Part shown: positions 16,602-23,448 of the stretch, piece by piece
Numbering within the stretch: the first letter of the stretch is position 1
Layout: each line of letters begins with the position of its first letter
Assembly: GCA_009778065.1 (NCBI GenBank)
Contig: WRKM01000013.1
Location: forward strand, 23,006 to 87,005
DNA: 64,000 nt
DNA from: Oscillospiraceae bacterium
GTDB lineage: Bacteria; Bacillota; Clostridia; Oscillospirales; Ruminococcaceae
Direction: 5' to 3'
The notes under the pieces: generated by a model
Told to the model about the DNA's origin: nothing
Databases searched by the model: none
The model's input: only the letters and a program-made list of their open reading frames with translations
Made by a program: the position numbers and the translations under genes

Positions 16602-16623
16602 TAGTAAATTACAAAAGAGAGGT
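16585..16623 (+). repeat. junction repeat C, copy 2
   Basis: Copy of 14629-14667 (three mismatched bases in 39). It encodes the last residues of GT4 paralog 2 and supplies the GAGAGG ribosome site of paralog 3. It marks a recombination joint between a Wzy-gene tail and a glycosyltransferase tail. Confidence 0.75.
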
Positions 16624-16636
16624 TTGAAAATAAAAG

Positions 16637-17737
16637 ATGGAGCCAATACGTATTTTACACATTGTGGGTGCCATGGACAGGGGCGGAATGGAAAGCCGAA
16701 CAATGGATATTTATCGGAATATAGACTTAAATAAAGTACAATTTGATTTCATGGTAAGAGACCCGAATAAAGCTCATTTTGATGATGAAATTCTTGAACT
16801 TGGCGGTAAAATATTTTGTCACTCGCGAAAGAGGTTAAAAAGAATTTTTAATTATCTTTATCGTGTTATTAAATTAATGAAAAATTATAAGATTGTTCAC
16901 ATTCACACCGCAAATGCAAGCAATGTATTAGATGCTGTGTGTGCTGTATTAGCAGGGGTAAAACTACGGATAATACATAGCAGAAACAGTTTTGACACGA
17001 GAGCCAAAACACATAAAATTTTTAAATGGTTTATACCGCTGTTTGCCAACTATTACTTAGCGGTTTCCGAAGCCAGCGGAGAATGGATGTTTCATAAAAG
17101 GCTACTGAAAAACAACAGATATAAGAAAATTAATAACGCTATAGATTCAAGAAAATTTTCTTTCAGTACAGAAACCCGAAATAAGATGCGAAAAGAATTT
17201 AATCTCGCAAACGAATTTGTGATTGGTCATGTAGGTAACTTTAGCGCATCTAAAAATCATGAATTTCTTTTAAAAGTCTATGCTGAGGTTTTAGAGAAAA
17301 TTCCCGGCAGTGTTTTATTGCTTGCGGGAGACGGTGTACTGAGAGAGCAGATAGAAAATAGAATAAGCGAATTAAACATAAAAAACAAAGTAATACTTTT
17401 AGGAGTGAGAGAAGATATACCGGAACTACTTCAGGTTTTTGATATATTTGCGTTCCCGTCATATTTTGAGGGATTGCCCGGTTCTGTTTTAGAAGCGCAA
17501 GCCGCGGGACTTAAAGTTTTACTTTCAGATAAAATTACGCGCGAAGTCGGGGTGGTTCAGGGGCTTACAGAGTTTTTGCCTATTGACGAGGGTACAGCAT
17601 TATGGGTTGAACGCATTATGAATTTTTACGAGAGCGGCTTTGTCCGTAAAAACACTCACGATGATTTTGTAAACGCGGGATTTGATATTAAATCGGTTGC
17701 CGCACAATATGAGAAATTATATTTAGATTTTAAATAA
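16637..17737 (+). CDS. GT4-family glycosyltransferase, paralog 3
   Basis: A 366-residue near-duplicate of the preceding gene, starting MEPIRILHIVGAMDRGGMES and keeping FEGLPGSVLEAQAAG. Most third-codon positions are still unchanged relative to paralog 2, so the duplication is recent. Differences cluster in the acceptor-side N-terminal half. It ends YLDFK, the natural end without the Wzy-derived tail. Its leader TTTGAAAATAA is shared with paralog 2. Role: addition of one repeat-unit sugar, possibly an alternative to paralog 2. Confidence 0.85.
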   Translation: MEPIRILHIVGAMDRGGMESRTMDIYRNIDLNKVQFDFMVRDPNKAHFDDEILELGGKIFCHSRKRLKRIFNYLYRVIKLMKNYKIVHIHTANASNVLDAVCAVLAGVKLRIIHSRNSFDTRAKTHKIFKWFIPLFANYYLAVSEASGEWMFHKRLLKNNRYKKINNAIDSRKFSFSTETRNKMRKEFNLANEFVIGHVGNFSASKNHEFLLKVYAEVLEKIPGSVLLLAGDGVLREQIENRISELNIKNKVILLGVREDIPELLQVFDIFAFPSYFEGLPGSVLEAQAAGLKVLLSDKITREVGVVQGLTEFLPIDEGTALWVERIMNFYESGFVRKNTHDDFVNAGFDIKSVAAQYEKLYLDFK

Positions 17738-17761
17738 ACAAGAATAGAAGGATTGTAATAA

Positions 17762-19213
17762 ATGCCGAGTTTAAAAAAGAACATCTTCTACCAAAACGCA
17801 TATCAGGTTATAACTACATTACTCCCGATGATAACAGTTCCGTATGTAACAAGAGTTTTAGGGGCGGAGAACATCGGCATTTACTCCTATACATTTTCGA
17901 TAACAACATTTTTTGTAATTTTTGCGATGTTGGGTATAAATATTCACGGAAGCAGAGCAATCGCAATGGTTCGAGATAATAAGAAAGAATTAAACAAGAC
18001 ATTCAGCGATTTATTTTTTTTACATTTGGGTGTATCGCTTTTAGTATTACTGGCATATATTATTTTTTTAGTTTTTATAGCCAATGAATTTCATTTTATA
18101 TTTACTATTCTCATATTTCACATTATAGCCGCACTGCTTAATATTACCTGGTTTTTTACGGGAATTGAAGAATTCAAATTAATGGTTACACGAAATACTG
18201 CTATAAGAATTATTATAACAGCTTGTGTCTTTATTTTTGTAAAAAACAGTGACGACTTGCGGTTCTATACATTTATATTTGCATTTGGAGAATTTGTTTC
18301 ACAAGCGATATTATGGTTTTTTAAAAAAAAGTTCGTATCGCTTGTAAAACCAACCTTGAGCGGAATCAAATCTCATATAAAACCTATTTTTATACTATTC
18401 GTTTCTGTTATTTCGGTAAGTGTATATCATCAATTAAATAAAGTTATACTCGGCTCTATGAGCGATAAGGTTCAATTAGGATATTTTGAAATTTCTATGT
18501 CTCTAATCAGTGTTTTTTTAGGATTTATATATGCTTTTAACGGAGCAGTATTACCTCGTATATCCAATATAACTGCTAACAAAGAAAATTCAGAATCAGC
18601 GAATTATATAATTTTTATTTCTATGAAATATTTAATGTTTGGTTCTTTCGCTTTAGCGTTTGGGCTTGCCGGAGTGTCAAATAATTTTGTGCCGTTATTT
18701 TTAGGGGCTGAGTTTATTGATTCTAAAACTTTGGTTTCAGTTTTATGTATAACTATACCTCTTTGTGCATTTCAAAACACTTTAAATGTTCAATATATCA
18801 TCGTAAATTCAAAGGATAAAATACTCGCAATTACAACTATTGCGGGGGCATTGGTTAATATAGTTATAAATTTGATTCTGATTCCCGTTCTTCAAGCTAT
18901 GGGGGCAGTTGTAGGTATGATTGCCGTTAATGTTGTTCAATGCATTATATTTTCATTAGTCGCAAGAAAAGAGCTTCCTATTCGGGTATATATAAAAAAC
19001 AGTATATTTTTTATAATAACAGGGTTTGTTATGTTTTTACTTGTTCGATTTATCGGTGAGTTTATGGCGCAAAACATAATTTCTCTGTTAATACAAATTG
19101 GAGTGGGTGCTTTGTTTTATATAAGTGCAAGTTCGGGATATTTATATGTTACTAAAGATGAGTTTTTTATAAACAATATTAACAAATTTATTAAAATAAT
19201 CGGGAGGAAATAA
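17762..19213 (+). CDS. Wzx-type oligosaccharide flippase
   Basis: A 483-residue polytopic protein of the MOP/polysaccharide transporter family, with about twelve to fourteen hydrophobic helices. The opening NIFYQNAYQVITTLLPMITV and PYVTRVLGAENIGIYSYTFS is the characteristic Wzx N-terminus. It flips the undecaprenyl-linked repeat unit across the membrane for polymerisation outside. It lies after the glycosyltransferases and one base before a methyltransferase gene. Length and topology are normal for the family. Confidence 0.92.
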   Translation: MPSLKKNIFYQNAYQVITTLLPMITVPYVTRVLGAENIGIYSYTFSITTFFVIFAMLGINIHGSRAIAMVRDNKKELNKTFSDLFFLHLGVSLLVLLAYIIFLVFIANEFHFIFTILIFHIIAALLNITWFFTGIEEFKLMVTRNTAIRIIITACVFIFVKNSDDLRFYTFIFAFGEFVSQAILWFFKKKFVSLVKPTLSGIKSHIKPIFILFVSVISVSVYHQLNKVILGSMSDKVQLGYFEISMSLISVFLGFIYAFNGAVLPRISNITANKENSESANYIIFISMKYLMFGSFALAFGLAGVSNNFVPLFLGAEFIDSKTLVSVLCITIPLCAFQNTLNVQYIIVNSKDKILAITTIAGALVNIVINLILIPVLQAMGAVVGMIAVNVVQCIIFSLVARKELPIRVYIKNSIFFIITGFVMFLLVRFIGEFMAQNIISLLIQIGVGALFYISASSGYLYVTKDEFFINNINKFIKIIGRK

Positions 19214-19214
19214 A

Positions 19215-19965
19215 ATGATTAACGAGAAAGAAAATTTAAAATCCAATGAAATCACGCCATATGATGTTGTTTGGACTGACAGCAAAATAAGCTTGTTTTG
19301 GGATAATATGTCCAAAACTACTAGACAATATTATTCCGATAAGGTAGGAAAATCTATATTGAGATTTATGAAAAAATATATAAGTTTCGATAATAAGAAT
19401 GTGCTTGACTACGGATGCGGGGGGGGGGGGGTTAGAAAACTTGTTACGATATACGAAAGCTGAAGTTTATGGTTTTGAATTTTCAAAAGATTCGGCGCAG
19501 TTTGTAAATAAAAAGCTATCCGCGTATTCTAAATTTCATAATGTAGAATCACAAAAGATTCCTATGGAACACCCCGATAACTTTTTTGACATTATTACTT
19601 GTTTAGAGGTGGCGGAACATTGTGATGATACAGCCCTTGAAAAGCTTAAATCCGAATGTCTGAGGCTTTTAAAACCGGGAGGATATTTAATCGTAACTGT
19701 ACCCAATGAAGAGGATTTAAACGATTCTTCGGTTTGTTGTCCCGATTGCGGATGTAAATTTCATACAGTACAACATATTAAAAGCTTTTCAAGTGAATCA
19801 ATAGTTAATGCTTTTGGAGATGGCTTTTCTTTAATAAAAGTTTCCGCAACACGTTTTGCAGAAAAGGGTTTTCGCATGAAAATCATGTCATTTTTATTAA
19901 ATGCAAACAGTTTTATTTATAAAAGAAAAAAGCCGCATCTAATATGTATACTAAAAAAAGCATAA
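19215..19965 (+). CDS. SAM-dependent methyltransferase, frameshifted by a poly-G tract (phase OFF)
   Basis: Two reading frames meet at a run of 13 G bases (19419-19431). The first frame (from ATG 19215) reaches VLDYGCGGGG, the SAM-binding motif, and then stops at 19463. The other frame continues without a stop from the tract to 19965 with LENLLRYTKAEVYGFEFS, CLEVAEHCDD and LKPGGYLIVTVP, the rest of a class I methyltransferase. With 12 G (or 15 G) the frames would join into a protein of about 249 residues. So the gene is whole but switched off at this tract length. The likely target is a sugar of the surface glycan. A homopolymer sequencing error is the main alternative. Confidence 0.85.
19419..19431 (+). 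repeat. poly-G tract (13 G), putative phase-variation switch
   Basis: Thirteen consecutive G bases inside the codons for the glycine-rich SAM motif of a methyltransferase. At 13 the gene is out of frame; 12 or 15 would restore it. Such tracts change length by slipped-strand mispairing. Confidence 0.85.
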
Positions 19966-19992
19966 AAATAAAACTAACTGAGGGGACTAACT

Positions 19993-20892
19993 ATGGGGTT
20001 ATCAAAAAGCGGTGTCGAATTTTTTGCTCATTTAAGAGAAAATGAAGGATTCGATTTTACGAAAACAATTACTTTGGGTAGACAAAATATTTTCGGTGAA
20101 TTCTTAAAACTTAATAAGAGTTTTGACAGATTTATTTTAAAAACATTGAAAATAGATAAAATTCAACTCGATACTTTTAAGGAAGAACTTCAAAGTGCAA
20201 AGGCGCGGAACTTTCCGGGGTGTTTGTATGCTGAACCCTTTTTTAAGGTATTAGGAGCGAAGGCTGTTGACTCTATAGACTACTCTGATTATGAAGAAGC
20301 AACGATTATTCATGATTTGTCAGTCCCGATTCCCACGGAATTGAAAAATAAATATAATTGTGTTATTGACGGAGGATTACTTGAACACGTTTTTAATTAT
20401 CCTGTAGCTTTAAAAAACGCAATGGATTTGGTCTCTCTTCCTTCGGGGGGGGGGGGGGGTCTTGTTCTTATAACCCCCGGTAATAATTGGTTTGGACACG
20501 GTTTTTATCAGTTTTCGCCTGAACTCTTTTACTCTGTGCTTAGGGAAGAGAACGGATTTACTAATACAAAAGTCTATACTTACAGCAGTGAAACTCGTAA
20601 TTGGTATTATATAAAAAGCCCCAGAGAGGTGCATGGGCGAGTGGATGTTTTACCTAAATTAAAACTATGTTTATTATATGTTGTTTCTGAAAAAATAGGA
20701 GAAGTACCATCGGATTTGAATGTGTATCAAAGCGATTATGAGGCGGTATGGGAAAAAGGTAATATTATATCAATTATATCAAATAAAAACAAGCTTTATA
20801 AAATATTAAAAATATTTTTACCAAAGCAAATAAAAAATTATTTATTATACAAGATAAAAGTCAAAAAGTATTTTATTCCCGTTAAGTTTTGA
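19993..20892 (+). CDS. putative methyltransferase with in-frame poly-G tract (phase ON)
   Basis: A 299-residue protein. The core CVIDGGLLEHVFNYPVAL resembles motif IV of a class I methyltransferase subgroup found in glycan loci; a clear N-terminal glycine-rich SAM loop is not visible. A run of 15 G bases (20445-20459) encodes five glycines within LPSGGGGGLVLITPGN, directly before a predicted strand, and keeps the frame open. Loss or gain of one G would truncate the protein near residue 160. GAGGGG precedes the ATG. Probable role: phase-variable modification of the same glycan. The exact reaction is not certain. Confidence 0.7.
   Translation: MGLSKSGVEFFAHLRENEGFDFTKTITLGRQNIFGEFLKLNKSFDRFILKTLKIDKIQLDTFKEELQSAKARNFPGCLYAEPFFKVLGAKAVDSIDYSDYEEATIIHDLSVPIPTELKNKYNCVIDGGLLEHVFNYPVALKNAMDLVSLPSGGGGGLVLITPGNNWFGHGFYQFSPELFYSVLREENGFTNTKVYTYSSETRNWYYIKSPREVHGRVDVLPKLKLCLLYVVSEKIGEVPSDLNVYQSDYEAVWEKGNIISIISNKNKLYKILKIFLPKQIKNYLLYKIKVKKYFIPVKF
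20445..20459 (+). repeat. poly-G tract (15 G), putative phase-variation switch
   Basis: Fifteen consecutive G bases coding for five Gly residues. The gene is in frame at this length. It is the longest homopolymer I saw in the window and lies 1 kb from the 13-G tract. Confidence 0.85.
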
Positions 20893-20924
20893 TAGAAAGA
20901 AAGGATGTAATTAACCATGCAATT

Positions 20925-20957
20925 AAAAAAAACCGCTTGACATAAAAGCCAAGCAGT
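20925..20957 (-). terminator. intrinsic terminator of the PIN module
   Basis: On the minus strand an eight-base-pair stem (left arm ACTGCTTG, right arm CAAGCGGT, one G-U pair) with a ten-base loop is followed by eight T. It lies just past the stop of the minus-strand small gene. Confidence 0.8.
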
Positions 20958-20968
20958 CGTTGCTCAAT

Positions 20969-21148
20969 TTAAAGAGAGAGTTGTTTTTTATCGCGTAGTT
21001 CGTCCATTGTCTTTTTTGCTTCTGCGACACCCTTTTGAAAATCTCTCTTGCCTTCTTCGAGTGTCATTCGGCTGCGCTGTTCTGCTTTATACAGGCGCAT
21101 AGCGTGTATTTCGTCCACATTGTAGGTAATTATTTTTGGCGGGTTCAT
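20969..21148 (-). CDS. small charged protein, antitoxin candidate of a PIN module
   Basis: A 59-residue highly charged helical protein (MNPPKIITYNVDEIHAMRLY at the start). The start at 21148 is chosen because a perfect GAGGAGG (21158-21164, minus strand) lies nine bases upstream; longer starts would overlap that site. It begins only four bases beyond the PIN stop on the same strand. No domain is recognised. A small charged partner beside a PIN protein is usually the antitoxin, but here it follows the toxin gene, whereas antitoxin-first is the common order. Function inferred only. Confidence 0.6.
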   Translation of the reverse strand: MNPPKIITYNVDEIHAMRLYKAEQRSRMTLEEGKRDFQKGVAEAKKTMDELRDKKQLSL

Positions 21149-21152
21149 ATTC

Positions 21153-21632
21153 TCATTCCTCCTCATCAAGTAGCATTGCAGGTGATATTATACGGATATT
21201 TTTGTATCGTTCTCTGATATTCACTGCTTCAACGGCGGTCATAGCACGTAAATTAACGATATGCTTAAAATTCCACGATAGAATAACATCACAGTCATTT
21301 ACCGATGCAATAGCGATATGTGCCGCATCTTCCTTGCTTTTCGGCGGCAGACCTCCGACTTCAAAATATAAAAGGCTTAATTGTTCGGAGCGTTCGTCCT
21401 GTTCAACCTCTGTATACTCAATATCAAGCAATAACGACAACATATCAGCCCTCTTGGGTTCGGGGCAGTCATTCAACTCCTCAATAGTCAAATCAGAGAT
21501 ATGAACATGATATTTCGCCGCCTTTATATCTCTCCATAGTTTGAGTGTGTCATTCATCTTTTCGGGAGCATCAGGAGCATTTAAATAGCTTATAACCGAA
21601 GTATCAAGATATATTTTTAATTTTTTCAACAA
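21153..21632 (-). CDS. PIN-domain ribonuclease toxin candidate
   Basis: A 159-residue PIN domain protein. The opening KIYLDTSVISYL supplies the first catalytic Asp. The second acidic cluster is in SDLTIEELND, and the later acidic residues are in KEDAAHIAIA and NDCDVILSWN. PIN proteins are Mg-dependent RNases, mostly VapC-type toxins. The start is a TTG (21632, or 21629) behind GGGGG; no ATG is available. The gene has its own consensus promoter and its unit ends in a terminator, and it runs opposite to the surrounding glycan genes. Confidence 0.8.
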   Translation of the reverse strand: MLKKLKIYLDTSVISYLNAPDAPEKMNDTLKLWRDIKAAKYHVHISDLTIEELNDCPEPKRADMLSLLLDIEYTEVEQDERSEQLSLLYFEVGGLPPKSKEDAAHIAIASVNDCDVILSWNFKHIVNLRAMTAVEAVNIRERYKNIRIISPAMLLDEEE

Positions 21633-21654
21633 ATTTTCCCCCTTTCTTATATTT

Positions 21655-21683
21655 ATTATAACCTATTGGTTTTAACTTGTCAA
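21655..21683 (-). promoter_or_regulatory. consensus sigma-A promoter of the PIN module
   Basis: On the minus strand, TTGACA (21683-21678) and TATAAT (21660-21655) are separated by exactly 17 bases. Both hexamers are perfect matches. It stands about 25 bases upstream of the PIN start. Confidence 0.85.
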
Positions 21684-21726
21684 TAAACAAATTGTTAAAA
21701 TTTTATAAAAAAGCGAGGTTGGAAAA

Positions 21727-21816
21727 ATGAAAATAAAACAAGCTGTCAGAGAACTAAATTTACATGGCTATAAATGTTGTTATATTAGTGCAACAGGGAT
21801 AAATCAACTTTTATAA
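21727..21816 (+). other. short ORF of unknown meaning between the PIN module and the next gene
   Basis: Twenty-nine codons starting ATGAAAATAAAACAAGC behind GAGGTTGG, ending at TAA 21816. No family is recognised. It could be a true small peptide gene or the broken start of an older gene. The surrounding gap (21684-21863) otherwise holds only A+T-rich sequence and the ribosome site of the next gene. Confidence 0.3.
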
Positions 21817-21863
21817 ATACGGTGGTTCATAAAGTATAAAAAAATTAATTTGGAGGAAAAATT

Positions 21864-22028
21864 ATGTACCTCGACCCCGGTTTCGGCAGTATGCTGATTC
21901 AAGTATTAGTCGCATCGTTTGCGGCGTTGGCAATGACTTTCGGAATTTTCCGTCAAAAAATCGTCGCGTTTTTCAGAAAAGGTAAAAAAGGCGATGAAAC
22001 TTCTGCGGGAGATGAAAGTGATGAATAA
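21864..22028 (+). CDS. small membrane protein MYLDPG type
   Basis: A small protein of about 54 residues opening MYLDPGFGSM, with one membrane helix (LIQVLVASFAALAMTFGIF) and a short charged cytoplasmic tail ending GDESDE. Tiny proteins with the YLDPGxGS start are commonly encoded just before methyltransferase and sulfatase-like genes in Clostridial polysaccharide loci; their function is unknown. TTGGAGGAAAA supplies a strong ribosome site. Its stop overlaps the next start by eight bases. The count of A bases near 21956-21960 decides the frame; I follow the reading that gives a separate small protein, so the exact first base may be off by one. Confidence 0.65.
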   Translation: MYLDPGFGSMLIQVLVASFAALAMTFGIFRQKIVAFFRKGKKGDETSAGDESDE

Positions 22029-23448
22029 TTCGATTCCCGACCCCGGCTCATTCCGCGACCCGTCCGGCGTCGTTTTTCGGCGCGGGGTTAAGCTTTACAG
22101 ACAGGTTAATCCCTGTTACAAAGCGCAGTATGAAAAGCTAAAGTCGCAGGGGCTGTATGAAGAGCTTGTAAAGCGCGGACTTTTAATTTCTCATAAAGAA
22201 GTTGATGTACAGGGGATTGATGGTTGTGCAGGCGGCGATTCGTCCTGCATGGTGATTGAACCTGAGCTTGTACCGCTTATTTCATATCCGTATGAGTGGA
22301 GCTTCGGTCAGTTGAAAGATGCGGCGTTGGTGACATTGAAAATTCATCGCAAGGCACTCGATTTCGATATGATTCTAAAAGATGCTTCTGCGTATAATAT
22401 CCAGTTTTTGCGCGGAAAAGCCATTCATATTGACACGCTCTCTTTCGATTTTTATAAAGAGGGTGAGCCGTGGGTCGCTTACGGACAGTTTTGCAGACAC
22501 TTTCTCGCGCCTCTGTTTCTGATGACGTATACCGATATTCGGCTCTTACAGCTGATGCGGACTTACATTGACGGTATACCGCTCGATTTAGCAAGCACTT
22601 TGTTGAAAGGGAAGGGCGGGTTCGCCGCAAAAGCGCATATTCATTGGCACGCCAAATCGGTGACTAAACACGGTAGCGCGGGGCAGTCCGAGCAGTCTGC
22701 GCCGCATAAGATGTCAATCAGTAAATTCAAGATGACAGCCTTGATTGAGTCGTTGATAAGTATTGTAGGGAAGCTTGAACTGCGGGGAGTGGAGACCGAG
22801 TGGGGCGATTATTACGCCCGTACTAATTATTCGGACATGGCGGCAGAGAAAAAGAAAAGTATGGTCGCCGCATATTTGGATAAGGTTTCGCCTGCCGTTA
22901 CGTGGGATTTCGGCGCGAATGACGGGACATATTCGCGTTTGGCTTTATCAGGGGGAACAAATGAGAATAAATTTGTCGCCGCGTTTGATATTGACCCTGT
23001 TGCGGTAGAGCGTAATTATACAGCCGTGAAAAAGTCGGGCGAAAATATGCTGCCCTTGCTTTTAGATTTAACCAACCCGAGTCCGTCAATCGGATTCGCC
23101 AACCGCGAACGCGGCTCGCTTGAAAAACGCGGTAAACCCGATTGTATACTGATGTTGGCGGTGATTCATCATTTGGCTATTTCAAATAATCTACCGCTTG
23201 GGATTATCGCAAAATGGGTGGCTTCTCTTACGGAGAATTTAATCATAGAGTTCGTACCGAAATCAGACTCGCAGGTTAAGGTGCTTCTCGCTACCCGTGA
23301 GGATATTTTTCCCGATTATACAGAACAGGGGTTTGAGACGGCTTTTGCGGATTATTTTAGCATAACGGAGAAAAAAGGCATAGAGCAAAGCGAAAGGAAA
23401 ATGTATTTGATGAAAAGACATGGGGAGTTCGGCAATGACGGAAGTTAA
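22021..23448 (+). CDS. SAM-dependent methyltransferase (NoeA-like)
   Basis: A 475-residue two-part protein. The N-terminal half (about 1-260) contains ISYPYEWSFGQLKDAALVTL, typical of a group of methyltransferases found in nodulation (NoeA-like) and polysaccharide loci. The C-terminal half has the SAM-binding motif WDFGANDGTYSRLAL, VAAFDIDPVAVERNY and MLAVIHHLAI. ATG 22021 is preferred because GGGAG lies upstream and the start overlaps the preceding stop; ATG 21994 and 22012 are alternatives. The 3' end overlaps the next gene by 14 bases. Probable role: methylation of a glycan or of a lipid-linked intermediate. Acceptor unknown. Confidence 0.75.
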   Translation: MNNSIPDPGSFRDPSGVVFRRGVKLYRQVNPCYKAQYEKLKSQGLYEELVKRGLLISHKEVDVQGIDGCAGGDSSCMVIEPELVPLISYPYEWSFGQLKDAALVTLKIHRKALDFDMILKDASAYNIQFLRGKAIHIDTLSFDFYKEGEPWVAYGQFCRHFLAPLFLMTYTDIRLLQLMRTYIDGIPLDLASTLLKGKGGFAAKAHIHWHAKSVTKHGSAGQSEQSAPHKMSISKFKMTALIESLISIVGKLELRGVETEWGDYYARTNYSDMAAEKKKSMVAAYLDKVSPAVTWDFGANDGTYSRLALSGGTNENKFVAAFDIDPVAVERNYTAVKKSGENMLPLLLDLTNPSPSIGFANRERGSLEKRGKPDCILMLAVIHHLAISNNLPLGIIAKWVASLTENLIIEFVPKSDSQVKVLLATREDIFPDYTEQGFETAFADYFSITEKKGIEQSERKMYLMKRHGEFGNDGS

